Shown one piece after another: positions 8,247 through 17,125 of a stretch of DNA of 64,000 nt. The position numbers and the translations under genes are program-made. The notes beneath the pieces are model-generated. The model saw only the letters and a program-made list of their open reading frames with translations. It ran no database searches and was not told where the DNA came from. Numbering within the stretch: the stretch's first letter is position 1; every line of letters begins with the position of its first letter. Source of the stretch: an uncultured Oscillospiraceae bacterium (GTDB lineage Bacteria > Bacillota > Clostridia > Oscillospirales > Oscillospiraceae); the NCBI GenBank assembly GCA_910587505.1, contig CAJULD010000003.1, positions 29,174 to 93,173 on the forward strand. The letters run 5' to 3'.

Positions 8247-9665
8247 TCAGCTGTTCTTTTTGCTGATGGGCTGCCGGATCAGCAGGCGGCCCAGGGCCTT
8301 GCCGTCAAAGGGACAGATGGGATAAAGATACCCCCGGCCCAGAATGGGCCTGGTGGAGGCCAGCAGGATCAGCCAGGCGATTGTGCCGCCCACCAGACCC
8401 CACACGTCGAAGAGGGCCACCAGAATCAGGAACGCCATCCTCGTCAGCTTCAGCGCGTACCCCAGCTCGAAGGAGGGCTGGGCGAAATTGGCGATGGCAA
8501 CAAAGGCCATATACACCAGCACCTCCGGTACCATCCATCGGGCCTGAACGGCAAAATCCCCCAATATGAGAGCCCCCAGCATACTGAAGGAGTTGCTCAG
8601 CGCGTCCGGCGTGTTCAGGCTGGCCAGCTTCAGAAGGTCCACCACGAAGTCCAGCAGCAGCAGCTGCACCAGCAGCGGCACGCTCCCCGGCTCCTCCGGG
8701 ACGATGAAGCCCAGGTATTCCGGCACCCGGGAGGCGTCCTTCACCAGCAGGTACCACACCGGCGTGATAAACAGAGCCAGCAGCATCACGACCACCCGCA
8801 GCCAGCGCAGATAGGTGCCCACCAGCGGCGGGAAGTAGTAGTCGTTGGCCTCCTCCATGAAGTCGAACAGGGACGTAGGCAGCAGCATCACCGAGGGGGA
8901 GTTGTCAATGAGCATGACGATGCTGCCCTCCATGACGCAGGCCGTGGCGGTGTCGGGCCGTTCGGTGTAGCGGACCTTGGGGAAGGGGTTGTACCACTGG
9001 GGCTTGACGATGGCCTCGGCCACGCTCTCCTGACTCATGGCGATAGACCCCACGTCGATGGCGTCCAGCTTTTTCCGCAGGGCCTCCAGCTCCCCCTGGT
9101 TGACCTGATTGTCCATATAGGCCAGCACTACGTCCGTCTGACTGCGTCCGCCCACCCTGTGGTTCTCCAGCGTGAGATGGGGATCCCGGATGCGGCGGCG
9201 GAGCAGGGCGGTGTTTTGCACCATGGTTTCCGTGAAGCCGTCGTGACTGCCCCGGAGGACCTTGCCGTCGCTGGGCTCCTCCACGCTGCGGCCGGGGAAT
9301 TTCTTCGCGTCGATCATGGCGCAGCGGTCGAAGCCTTCCAGCAGCAGAATGGTCTTCCCGATAAAGGCCCCGGTGAGAATTTTTTCGATCTGATTCTCGC
9401 AGTCCACCTCGCAGAAGGTGACACACCGGTCGATGAATTCCTGCATGTTCTTCGCGTCCTGTCCCAGCGCCGCTCCCTGTCCCAGCAGGAAGGAAGTGAT
9501 GCGCTCGATCACGCCGTCGTCGCCGTATCCGTCAATGACGTACAGCCGGCCCTTCCGCTGCCCGATATACAGGTCCCGGCTGATGACGTCGTAGTTCCGT
9601 CCCACACCCAGAAGCCCGTCCAGCTTTTTCTGGTTCTCGCTGAGTTGATCCGTCAGTTGCTCCAT
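8247..9665 (-). CDS. SpoVAF / GerA-family spore germination protein
   Basis: 472 residues from the ATG at 9665 (MEQLTDQL..., GGAGGAAACACA upstream). The longer frame reading back to 9767 has no ribosome site. The N-terminal half is soluble, with an RDLYIGQRKGRLYVIDGYGDD segment typical of SpoVAF/GerA A-subunits. The C-terminal half has the PxxLLPTSLFDFMEEANDYYFPPLVGTYLRWLR motif region and several membrane helices. SpoVAF-type proteins act with the SpoVA channel and germinant receptors in the spore inner membrane. No spoVA genes are adjacent here, so this is an isolated copy, more like SpoVAF than a nutrient receptor. Confidence 0.87.
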   Translation of the reverse strand: MEQLTDQLSENQKKLDGLLGVGRNYDVISRDLYIGQRKGRLYVIDGYGDDGVIERITSFLLGQGAALGQDAKNMQEFIDRCVTFCEVDCENQIEKILTGAFIGKTILLLEGFDRCAMIDAKKFPGRSVEEPSDGKVLRGSHDGFTETMVQNTALLRRRIRDPHLTLENHRVGGRSQTDVVLAYMDNQVNQGELEALRKKLDAIDVGSIAMSQESVAEAIVKPQWYNPFPKVRYTERPDTATACVMEGSIVMLIDNSPSVMLLPTSLFDFMEEANDYYFPPLVGTYLRWLRVVVMLLALFITPVWYLLVKDASRVPEYLGFIVPEEPGSVPLLVQLLLLDFVVDLLKLASLNTPDALSNSFSMLGALILGDFAVQARWMVPEVLVYMAFVAIANFAQPSFELGYALKLTRMAFLILVALFDVWGLVGGTIAWLILLASTRPILGRGYLYPICPFDGKALGRLLIRQPISKKNS

Positions 9666-9746
9666 TGTGTTTCCTCCGCAAAACTCTACTGGGTTGTAGT
9701 GTCTGCGGAAACTGCCCGGACATACATTCTTTTTCAGAAAATTTTC

Positions 9747-9784
9747 AGCGCAAAGGACCGGCGGCAAAACCGGTCCTTTGCGCT
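9747..9784 (-). terminator. Perfect hairpin after the flavodoxin-like gene
   Basis: 15-bp exact inverted repeat (9747-9761 / 9770-9784). On the minus strand it is followed by a modest A/T tract. It probably ends the transcript of the gene at 9804-10421. Confidence 0.65.
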
Positions 9785-9803
9785 GTATGGAGGCGCGGGT
9801 GAT

Positions 9804-10421
9804 TTACCGGACAAAATTGGTGCGGCAGGCAGCCTCCTTCACGGGAAGACCGTATTTCTCCCTGGCCAGGGCGACGCCCCGCATGAGGAAGGTCATGTTC
9901 CGCGCCAGGGTCCGCATACTCTGAAGGCCCTCGCCGTCCTGCGCGGCTTCGCCGGGGAGCGTGCCATGTACGCTGTTCCAGTACTGGCCAGAGGCCACGG
10001 GCATTCCGGAAATCGTGAAGAATTTGTTCAGCTCGTCGAAGGTGGCGGAGAGGCCGCCCCGCCGGGCGGCCACCACGGCGGCGCCCACCTTCATGGTCTT
10101 ATCAAAGGAGGTGCTGTAGAACAGGCGGGCCAGGAAGGCAACCAGGGTTGCGTTGGCGGAGGCGTAATACACCGGGCTGCCCACCACCAGACCGTCACAG
10201 GCCTGGAACCTGGGCGCGATTTCGTTGACCAGGTCGTCGAAGACGCATTTGCCGGTTTCCCTGCACTTGAGGCAGGCGACGCAACCGCGGATATCCTTGT
10301 TGCCCACATGGACCGTTTCTGTCTCGATTCCTTCCTGGAGGAAGATTCCCTCCATCTCCCGGAGGGCGGCGGCGGTGTTGCCGTTGGGGCGGGGGCTGCC
10401 GTTTAGCATCAGAACTTTCAT
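9804..10421 (-). CDS. Flavodoxin-fold NAD(P)H-dependent FMN reductase / iron-sulfur flavoprotein
   Basis: 205 residues, starting MKVLMLNGSPRPNGNTAAAL, the FMN-phosphate-binding loop of NADPH-dependent FMN reductases. It has CVACLKCRETGKCVF (about residues 47-61), the compact four-cysteine cluster motif of iron-sulfur flavoproteins, and then GLVVGSPVYYAS, the second flavin-contact loop. Cytosolic electron-transfer enzyme with unknown partner. GGACAG upstream acts as the ribosome site. Monocistronic. Confidence 0.92.
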   Translation of the reverse strand: MKVLMLNGSPRPNGNTAAALREMEGIFLQEGIETETVHVGNKDIRGCVACLKCRETGKCVFDDLVNEIAPRFQACDGLVVGSPVYYASANATLVAFLARLFYSTSFDKTMKVGAAVVAARRGGLSATFDELNKFFTISGMPVASGQYWNSVHGTLPGEAAQDGEGLQSMRTLARNMTFLMRGVALAREKYGLPVKEAACRTNFVR

Positions 10422-10587
10422 TTCAGCTGTCCTTTCTATAGAGATGCAGGTATGGAGCGGGAGCCGTTAAACATCCTATGCCGGTATTATAAACAAATTC
10501 CGGAGAGTTGTAAAGAGGGATGGGCCGGCGTTCCTTTTCAGGAAAGTGTTGCCGGGATATAGCTTCGGCGATTTATATAACAACAAA
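10422..10587. other. AT-richer spacer
   Basis: First part of a ~920-bp gap with visibly lower GC than its neighbours. No coding signal was recognised in this piece. Confidence 0.5.
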
Positions 10588-10616
10588 TTGATATAGCAGG
10601 AGCCCTGTGCTATAAT
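10588..10616 (+). promoter_or_regulatory. Sigma-A promoter before a broken gene
   Basis: TTGATA (10588-10593), 17 bp, TATAAT (10611-10616). A good AAGGAGG ribosome site and an ATG (10655) follow. Confidence 0.75.
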
Positions 10617-10654
10617 CGGCTCAACAGATCGGTATTTGACAAGGAGGAACCTGT

Positions 10655-10817
10655 ATGAAAAGACAGTTAAAAGGCATTGCTTTTGACCGGTATGCTTTTG
10701 ATGACTGGATAGGGCGGCAAACCGTTTTATGATTTGAGTTTTGGATGGTCTGCGGTATTTGCAATTGTGGGGATGGCGGATGTTGTGATGGCCTTTATGC
10801 CTGACAAAAAAGACTGA
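10655..10817 (+). pseudogene. Remnant of a small membrane-protein gene
   Basis: An intact promoter and AAGGAGG lead into MKRQLKGIAF..., which soon stops (TGA after 25 codons). In another frame the sequence continues as FYDLSFGWSAVFAIVG...FMPDKKD and then a stop (ending at 10817), which looks like the membrane-spanning C-terminus of the same kind of short protein. The join falls around 10700-10720, so a frameshift plus internal deletion is the simplest reading. I do not recognise a named family. Confidence 0.55.
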
Positions 10818-11268
10818 CGAATCATAGTTTGCCGGGCGCTTATCCAACGGTGAATGGCTGCCCGCTTTGGATATTTTAACGAATGGTCTGGGGAACCCTC
10901 TTTCAGCAGCACCAATCTGAAAAGGGAGGGGCCGGTTCTTCGGAACCGGTGCGTTTCCGGACGTTCAGGCTGCTTTTTTGGTGAAAAAGCGGAATAAAAT
11001 TGCAGAAAGCCGTGTTTCCGGACTCCTTTGCTGAGGGCGTTGGGAGATGAAACAGCCGCTTATGAAAATCTTTAAAGAAATATGCGGTAAAAATATGACC
11101 TGCCCTATGGAAACTCCGGAGAAAAAGGTATATACTATAGCAATCATCAGAATTTCTGGCAAAAGCTCAGGGGTACAAAGTGCGCATGGCCGCGTTGTCG
11201 TCCCTGGCGGGCGTCAGCCCGCCTGCGTCCTCCGCCTTGCCCTGCACGCTTTGTCCTCCCCTCCTTTT
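10818..11268. other. Spacer with a small hairpin
   Basis: No gene supported. A hairpin at about 10931-10950 (CCGGTTC/GAACCGG arms, no T-run) is the only structure I can point to. Confidence 0.4.
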
Positions 11269-11297
11269 TTGTCATGAATTCTGAAGCTTGCTATAGT
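11269..11297 (+). promoter_or_regulatory. Promoter of yfmF-yfmH
   Basis: TTGTCA (11269-11274), 17 bp, TATAGT (11292-11297), about 43 nt before the yfmF ATG. Confidence 0.65.
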
Positions 11298-11339
11298 ATC
11301 CATCTACTCAGCGGAATCGACAAAAGAAGGAGAACCCCC

Positions 11340-12602
11340 ATGTCCCGACAAAAGCTCATGGAAAACGTCTATCTCACCTGTATCCCCTCGGAGAAGTTCA
11401 AGACCGGCTTTCTCAGCGCCCAGATGGCCGCTCCGCTGGAGCAGGCCGCGGCGGGCCGCAACGCCCTGCTGGTGAACGTCCTCAGCCGGGGCACCGCCCG
11501 CCGCCCCGACATGGCCGCCATCAGCCGGGAGCTGGATCTGCTCTACGGCGCGCGGCTGGAGCCCGCGGTGCGGAAAAAAGGAGAAAATCAGCTCTTTGGC
11601 TTCACCGCCAGCTGCATCGACGACCGCTTTCTCCCCCAGGGGGAGAAGCTGCTGGAAAAGCTGACGGACCTGCTGGGCGAATTTTTTTGCAGCCCCGCCA
11701 CCCACGGAGGGCGGCTGCTGAACGAATATGTGGAAAGCGAGCGGGAAAATCTGGCCGACCTGATCCGGAGCGACGTCAATGACAAGCGCGCCTATGCCGC
11801 CCGCCGGCTGCTGGAGGAGATGTGCGCCGGGGAGCGCTACGGCGTCAGGCGCATGGGCAGCGCGGAGGACGTGGAGAGAATTTCCCAGCAGCAGCTGAAC
11901 CGGCATTACCGGGATATTCTGCCCCAGGGCCGGCTGGAGCTGTTTTACTGTGGCAGCGCGCCGGAAAAGCGGGTGGCCGGCGCGTTCACCCGCGCCTTTG
12001 CCGCCCTGCCCCGGCAGGGCGCGCTGGAGCCCGTCGCCACCCTCCGCCGTCCCGCCAGGGAGCCGGTCCGGGTGGTGACCGAGGAAATGGACGTGGGGCA
12101 GGGAAAACTGTGCATGGGCTTTCGCACGGACAGCGGGGACATGCCGGCAACCATGATGATGAACACCATGTTCGGCGGGGCCACCACCTCCAGGCTGTTT
12201 GTCAACATGCGGGAAAAGATGTCCCTGTGTTACTACGCGGGCAGCGCCTACCACCGGCTGAAGGGGCTGATTACCGTATCCTCCGGCATCGATTTTGCCA
12301 ACTATGACCGGGCGGTGGAGGAGATTTTCCGGCAGCTGGAGGCCCTGCGGCAGGGCGAATGGGAAGAGTGGGAGCTGGAGGGGGCGCGGCAGTCCCTGCT
12401 CAGCAGCCTGCGCTCCATTGAGGACTCCGCCGGCGCGCTGGAGGACTATGTCATGGGACAGGCCGCCTCCGGCGGCGGAGAGACGATTCCCGAGCTGATT
12501 GCCGCTGTTCTGGCCGTCACGCCGGAGCGTATCCGGGAGGCCGCGGCGGCGGTAAAGCCGGACACCATTTATTTCCTGAAGGGAAAGGAGGCGCGGGCAT
12601 GA
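11340..12602 (+). CDS. yfmF: M16-family protein YfmF (EF-P modification-associated)
   Basis: 420 residues from the ATG at 11340 (AGAAGGAGA upstream). An M16 (pitrilysin/insulinase) fold without the HxxEH zinc motif, i.e. the non-catalytic partner of a two-subunit M16 enzyme. It keeps the C-terminal M16 segments (MMNTMFGGATTSRLFVNMREKMSLCYYAGS). It overlaps yfmH by 4 nt, the standard Firmicutes pair that current annotation links to 5-aminopentanol modification of EF-P. That link comes from genomic and genetic association, and the direct biochemical role is unclear. Confidence 0.9.
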   Translation: MSRQKLMENVYLTCIPSEKFKTGFLSAQMAAPLEQAAAGRNALLVNVLSRGTARRPDMAAISRELDLLYGARLEPAVRKKGENQLFGFTASCIDDRFLPQGEKLLEKLTDLLGEFFCSPATHGGRLLNEYVESERENLADLIRSDVNDKRAYAARRLLEEMCAGERYGVRRMGSAEDVERISQQQLNRHYRDILPQGRLELFYCGSAPEKRVAGAFTRAFAALPRQGALEPVATLRRPAREPVRVVTEEMDVGQGKLCMGFRTDSGDMPATMMMNTMFGGATTSRLFVNMREKMSLCYYAGSAYHRLKGLITVSSGIDFANYDRAVEEIFRQLEALRQGEWEEWELEGARQSLLSSLRSIEDSAGALEDYVMGQAASGGGETIPELIAAVLAVTPERIREAAAAVKPDTIYFLKGKEARA

Positions 12603-13882
12603 GGACCACGGAATATCCCCGGCTGGGAGAAAAAGTGTTCCGCACGCACCTGTCCAACGGACTGGAGGTTGTGACGGTCAGCAAGCCCTTTCACGCCAGA
12701 AGCTACGCCTTTTTCGCCGCCCGCTACGGCGGCATGGATCTGCGCTTCCGGCTGGACGGCCGGTGGCGGGACACGCCCGCCGGCATCGCCCACTTCCTGG
12801 AGCACAAAATGTTCGACATGGAGACGGAAAACGTCATGCAGTCCTTCGCCCGGAACGGCGCGTCGGACAACGCCTTCACCAGCAACGCCGTCACCGCATA
12901 CTACTTCACCTCCACCGGAAATTTTTATGAAAATCTCCGTACCCTGCTCCGCTTTGTCTCCACCCCTTATTTCACCCCGGAGAGCGTGGAGAAGGAACAG
13001 GGCATCATTGCGCAGGAAATCCGGGAGACGGAGGATGACCCGGACTGGCGGGTATATGCCAATCTGATGGAATGCCTCTACCGGGACAGCCCGGCGCGGA
13101 TTCCGGTGGCGGGATCGGTGGAGAGCATCCGGCAGATCACATCTCAGGTTCTCTACGACTGCCATAAGGCCTTTTATACCCCCTCCAACATGGTGCTCAT
13201 CTGCGTGGGAAACATGGACCCGGAGCGGGTGGTCCTGGAGGCGGAGGCCATTCTGCCCGGAGAGGGCGGACCCGCCATCGAGAGGGACTATGGCCAGGAG
13301 AAGAACCTCACACCCGCCGGACGGGAACGGGAGCAGGAAATGGCGGTCTCCATGCCCATGTTTCTGGCAGGCTATAAATGTCCCCCGCCCGGCGACGGGG
13401 AAGCCATGCTGCGGCAGAGCATCATCGGCGATCTGGCCTGCGACGCCCTGTTCGGGGACAGCAGCCCGCTGTACACCCGCCTCTATGAGCAGGGGGCCAT
13501 CAACAGCAGCCTGGGGGGAAACTTCGACATGCTGCCCGGCGTGTCCTATGTGTACGTGGGAGGCGACGTGAAGGACCCCCGCCGGGTGTTCGATGAGATC
13601 ACCAGGCAGGCCCGGCGTCTGGGCCAGGAGGGCATCGACGGGGACTTCTACCGGCAGATCCGCCGGGCCGCCTACGGCGGGATGCTCCGCAGTCTCAATT
13701 CCTTTGAGAACATCGCCGTCAGCATGGCGGAGGGGTATTTCCGGGGCTTCGATTACTACCGCTTCCCGGAGGTCTTCGACGCCGTCACAAAGGAGGACGT
13801 GGAGGCCTTCCTCCGGGAGAATATCGCCCCGGAGCGGGCAGCTCTGTCCCTGATCCGGCCAAAAGAACCCGCTTTTTCCTGA
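12599..13882 (+). CDS. yfmH: M16-family zinc peptidase YfmH
   Basis: 427 residues. HFLEH at 65-69 is the inverted HxxEH zinc site of M16 peptidases, with downstream Glu in EKEQGIIAQEIRE completing the ligands. It is therefore the catalytic partner of the upstream YfmF. Translationally coupled (ATGA overlap, AAGGAGG inside the yfmF 3' end). A GC-rich hairpin follows the stop in the spacer to lgt. Confidence 0.93.
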   Translation: MRTTEYPRLGEKVFRTHLSNGLEVVTVSKPFHARSYAFFAARYGGMDLRFRLDGRWRDTPAGIAHFLEHKMFDMETENVMQSFARNGASDNAFTSNAVTAYYFTSTGNFYENLRTLLRFVSTPYFTPESVEKEQGIIAQEIRETEDDPDWRVYANLMECLYRDSPARIPVAGSVESIRQITSQVLYDCHKAFYTPSNMVLICVGNMDPERVVLEAEAILPGEGGPAIERDYGQEKNLTPAGREREQEMAVSMPMFLAGYKCPPPGDGEAMLRQSIIGDLACDALFGDSSPLYTRLYEQGAINSSLGGNFDMLPGVSYVYVGGDVKDPRRVFDEITRQARRLGQEGIDGDFYRQIRRAAYGGMLRSLNSFENIAVSMAEGYFRGFDYYRFPEVFDAVTKEDVEAFLRENIAPERAALSLIRPKEPAFS

Positions 13883-13999
13883 AAGAAAAGGGAAGCGGAA
13901 AGAACTTTGGAAAGAGACGGCCGCCGCCCTGCAGAAGCTTTGCTGCTTCGGCGGCGGAACAACTCATAAAACACGCTTTTCATGGGGGATAACATCACT

Positions 14000-14953
14000 A
14001 TGTACGAATACGCAAGAACCGATATGCCCATCAGCTTTCCCGGCCTGTTCGGGGACTGGTCCGTCAATCCTTCTCCCGTTGCCATTCCCATCGGCAACGG
14101 GGTGCGCTGGTACGGGATCATCATCTGCGCGGGACTGATTCTGGCCGTGCTGTTCTGCTGCCGGCAGGGGAAGAAGTACGGCATTACCGAGGACAATATC
14201 TATGACATGATGATCTGGCAGATCCCGCTGTGCATCATCGGCGCGAGACTTTATTATGTGCTGTTCTATCTGGACCTGTACCGCACGGCGGACGGGGGAT
14301 TCAACTGGGGCAAAATGGCCGCCATCTGGGATGGCGGACTGGCCATTTACGGGGCGGTCATCACGGCGTTTATTGTGCTGCTGATTTTCTGCCGGAAGAA
14401 AAAGCTGTCCTTCGGCGCTTTCGCGGACCTGGGCGTCATGGGGCTGCTGATCGGGCAGGCGGTGGGCCGCTGGGGCAACTTCGTCAACCGGGAAGTCTTC
14501 GGCGGGGAGACCACCCTTCCCTGGCGGATGCGGGTGTGGGTGACGGACTCCCGGTTCATTGAGGTCCACCCCACCTTCCTGTATGAGAGCCTGTGGAACC
14601 TGGTGGGGCTGGCGCTGATTGTGTTCGTCATCTCCAGGATCCGGACCTTCGACGGGGAGAACACCTGCTTCTACTTTATCTGGTACGGGCTGGGACGGGC
14701 GTGGATCGAGGGCGTGCGGACCGACACCCTGAAGCTCTTCGGCTGGGAGCTGTTTGGCCGGCCCATTCTGGTCAGCCAGCTGCTGAGCGTCATTCTGGTG
14801 ATTGCCGGAGCGGCGGTGCTTCTCATCAATAAGCGGAAGCATCCCCGCGGACAGGAGAATCTGTTCGTCAACCGGCAGGCGGCGCTGAAGGCCGCGGAGG
14901 AGGTGGAAAGCGCCGCCCCCTCCGCTCCGGAGCAGGACGGGGACGGGCTCTGA
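14000..14953 (+). CDS. lgt: Prolipoprotein diacylglyceryl transferase
   Basis: 317 residues, multi-spanning membrane protein. The Lgt signature GRWGNFVNRE is at about residues 156-165, preceded by RLYYVLF and IWDGGLAIYG, and followed by HPTFLYESLWN. It transfers diacylglycerol from phosphatidylglycerol to the lipobox Cys of prolipoproteins, several of which are encoded in this window. The start at 14000 is preferred because GGGGGA precedes it. The ATG at 13982 has no ribosome site. The C-terminal ~35 residues are a charged tail. Confidence 0.95.
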   Translation: MYEYARTDMPISFPGLFGDWSVNPSPVAIPIGNGVRWYGIIICAGLILAVLFCCRQGKKYGITEDNIYDMMIWQIPLCIIGARLYYVLFYLDLYRTADGGFNWGKMAAIWDGGLAIYGAVITAFIVLLIFCRKKKLSFGAFADLGVMGLLIGQAVGRWGNFVNREVFGGETTLPWRMRVWVTDSRFIEVHPTFLYESLWNLVGLALIVFVISRIRTFDGENTCFYFIWYGLGRAWIEGVRTDTLKLFGWELFGRPILVSQLLSVILVIAGAAVLLINKRKHPRGQENLFVNRQAALKAAEEVESAAPSAPEQDGDGL

Positions 14954-14986
14954 TATGTCCATAAGCTTTCTTAAAGTTCCTTTTGA

Positions 14987-15070
14987 TTCTTTTCCCATGC
15001 AGCGCCCGCGAAGCGGGCACTGGCAGCCCAGGCTGCCCGCAGGGCAGCGCAGTGGTTTCAGGGAAAAGAA
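14987..15070 (+). repeat. Multi-branched inverted-repeat element before cobI
   Basis: A 10-bp outer stem (14987-14996 / 15061-15070) encloses smaller hairpins (GCCCGC gaa GCGGGC, and GGCAGCC/GGCTGCC). It could act as a leader structure or be a dispersed intergenic repeat. It does not contain a recognisable cobalamin-riboswitch B12 box. Confidence 0.5.
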
Positions 15071-15097
15071 TGTCTGCCTGAAATGGAGGGAGTACAT

Positions 15098-15796
15098 ATG
15101 ACAGCAAAGAAAGGCGTTCTGTATGGCGTGGGCGTGGGGCCGGGAGATCCGGAGCTGCTGACCCTGAAGGCGCAGAGAATCCTTCGGGAGGCGGACGTAA
15201 TCGCCGTCCCCGACAAGGGCGCGGGAGAGAAGACCGCCCTGACCATTATCGGCCCCCTGGCGGAGGGGAAGACGCTGCTCTACTGCGCCGCGCCCATGAC
15301 CAGGGACCCGGCGCGGCTGGAGGCGGCCTATGAGGAGAACGCCCGGCGGATTGCCGGAGTACTGGACGAGGGGAAGACGGTGGCGTTCATCACGCTGGGG
15401 GACCCGTCGATTTACTCCACCTGTCTGTATACCCACCGGCGGGTGGCGGCCATGGGGTATGAGGCGAAGATCATCCCCGGCGTGCCCTCCTTCTGCGCGG
15501 TGGCGGCGGCGCTGGGGGAGGGACTGTGCGAGGGCAGCGACCGGCTGCTGATTGTGCCCGCCTCCCACCGGGATCTGACCGGCTGCCTGGAGGTGGACGC
15601 CAATTACGTATTTATGAAGGCCGGCCGGGAGCTGGGCGCGTTGCGGGAGACCCTGGACCGCCGGGGCCTGCTGGACCGGGCGGCCATGGTGGAGAACTGC
15701 GGCATGGCTTCGGAGCGGGTCTATCCCCGGTTTGCCGACGCCCCGGTGGACAGCGGCTACTTCTCCGTAGTGGTGGTCAAACGGGATGGCGAATAA
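15098..15796 (+). CDS. cobI: Precorrin-2 / cobalt-factor II C20-methyltransferase
   Basis: 232 residues, SAM-dependent tetrapyrrole methylase. It has GVGVGPGDPELLTLKA at the N-terminus, TLGDPSIYSTC, and the IIPGVPSFCAVAAALG loop. CobI/CbiL adds the C20 methyl group on the way to cobalamin. It heads a coupled operon of tetrapyrrole genes. The ATG at 15098 with GGAGGG 7 nt upstream is chosen over the in-frame ATG at 15083, which lies on the ribosome site. The only cobalamin-specific enzyme in the operon. Confidence 0.92.
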   Translation: MTAKKGVLYGVGVGPGDPELLTLKAQRILREADVIAVPDKGAGEKTALTIIGPLAEGKTLLYCAAPMTRDPARLEAAYEENARRIAGVLDEGKTVAFITLGDPSIYSTCLYTHRRVAAMGYEAKIIPGVPSFCAVAAALGEGLCEGSDRLLIVPASHRDLTGCLEVDANYVFMKAGRELGALRETLDRRGLLDRAAMVENCGMASERVYPRFADAPVDSGYFSVVVVKRDGE

Positions 15797-16238
15797 GCGC
15801 TTTCCTCTGTTCGTGGACCTGACGGGGAAAAGAGCCGTGGTCGTGGGCGGCGGAACGGTGGGCCTGCGGCGGGCGGAGGCCCTGGCCCGGTTCGGGGCGG
15901 AGGTCACGGTGATCTCTCCCGTTTTGTCCCGGCGGGCGGAGGGAATATGCCATGTGGCCCGGCCCTATGCCGCCGGGGACCTGCGCGGCGCGTATCTGGC
16001 CGTGGCCGCCGCGGATGATCCGGCGGTCAACGGGACCGTAGGCCGGGAGGCCAGGCGGCTGGGGGTCCTCTTCAACCGCTCGGACTGCCCGGCGGACTGC
16101 GACTTTTTTTTCCCCGCCCTGTGCGAAGGGGACGGCATGGTGGCCGGACTGGCGGGAGACGGCACGGACCACGGAAGAACCGCCCGGACGGCGAAGATAA
16201 TCCGGAAAATTCTGAATAACAGCGAGGACGACGCATGA
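15786..16238 (+). CDS. Precorrin-2 dehydrogenase (SirC/YlnF/CysG N-domain type)
   Basis: 150 residues with an N-terminal Rossmann NAD site (AVVVGGGTVGLRRAEAL) and the FNRSDCPADCDFFFPA segment of precorrin-2 dehydrogenases. It makes sirohydrochlorin from precorrin-2. It lacks most of the C-terminal dimerisation/chelatase region of Met8p, so only dehydrogenase activity is expected. It overlaps cobI by 11 nt and hemC by 4 nt. Confidence 0.9.
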   Translation: MANKRFPLFVDLTGKRAVVVGGGTVGLRRAEALARFGAEVTVISPVLSRRAEGICHVARPYAAGDLRGAYLAVAAADDPAVNGTVGREARRLGVLFNRSDCPADCDFFFPALCEGDGMVAGLAGDGTDHGRTARTAKIIRKILNNSEDDA

Positions 16239-17125
16239 AGCTGCGCATTGGAAGCAGAGACAGTCAACTGGCGGTCATCCAGTCCCGGCTGGTGATGGAC
16301 CGGCTGCGTGAGGCTCACCCCGATTGGGAGCTGGAACTGATCACCATGAAGACCACCGGGGACCGGATATTGGACCGCCCCCTGGAGCAGGTGGGAGGCA
16401 AGGGCCTTTTTGTGAAGGAGCTGGACGCTGCCCTGCGGGAAGGGCGGGTGGACCTGACGGTTCACAGCTGCAAGGACCTGCCCATGGACCTGCCGGAGGA
16501 CCTGCCGCTGGCGGCCTTCCTGCCTCGGGAGGACCCGCGGGACGCGCTGGTGCTGCCGGAGGGAACCTCCGTGTGGGACCGGACGAAGCCTATTGGCAGT
16601 GCCAGCCCCCGCAGGCGGCTGCAATTGCGGGCGCTGTTTCCGGAGGTGGAGGTCCGCACCGTCCGGGGCAATGTGCTTACCCGGCTCCGCAAGCTGGAGA
16701 CCGGCGAGTACGGCGCGCTGGTGCTGGCGGCGGCGGGGCTGAAGCGGTTGGGACTGGGGGAGCGGATCAGCCGGTATTTTTCCGCGGAGGAGCTGCTGCC
16801 CGCCGCCGGGCAGGGGATTCTGGCCGTCCAGTGCCGCGGGGACATGGACCGGACGGCGCTGGAGTGCCTCCGGGATGAGGAGGCGGAGCGCTGCGCTCTG
16901 GCGGAGCGGGCCTTCGTCAGGGCGCTGGGCGGCGGGTGCTCCTCGCCGGCGGCGGCCCATGCCGCGGCGGCGGAGGGCCGCATAGTCATCACCGGAATCT
17001 GCGTGGACGAAAATGAAGCGCTCCACAGGGGGACGGTCTCCGGCCCTCTGCCGGACGGGACCGGGCTGGCGGCGGCGCTGGCGGAGCAATTGCAGAAGGA
17101 GGGCGGACTGTGGCAGGAAAGGTGA
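16235..17125 (+). CDS. hemC: Hydroxymethylbilane synthase (porphobilinogen deaminase)
   Basis: 296 residues. It starts with LRIGSRDSQLAVIQS, has VHSCKDLP (76-83) with the catalytic Asp, PIGSASPRRRLQL, VRGNVLTRLRKL, and the dipyrromethane-attachment Cys at 235 in LGGGCSSP. It polymerises four porphobilinogens to hydroxymethylbilane. ATGA overlap with the upstream gene, 16-nt overlap with the downstream gene. Confidence 0.97.
   Translation: MKLRIGSRDSQLAVIQSRLVMDRLREAHPDWELELITMKTTGDRILDRPLEQVGGKGLFVKELDAALREGRVDLTVHSCKDLPMDLPEDLPLAAFLPREDPRDALVLPEGTSVWDRTKPIGSASPRRRLQLRALFPEVEVRTVRGNVLTRLRKLETGEYGALVLAAAGLKRLGLGERISRYFSAEELLPAAGQGILAVQCRGDMDRTALECLRDEEAERCALAERAFVRALGGGCSSPAAAHAAAAEGRIVITGICVDENEALHRGTVSGPLPDGTGLAAALAEQLQKEGGLWQER

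Noticed and set aside
14954..15097. Cobalamin riboswitch before cobI
   Set aside because: The structure is closed and compact and the B12-box sequence is not present; it fits a dispersed repeat better.
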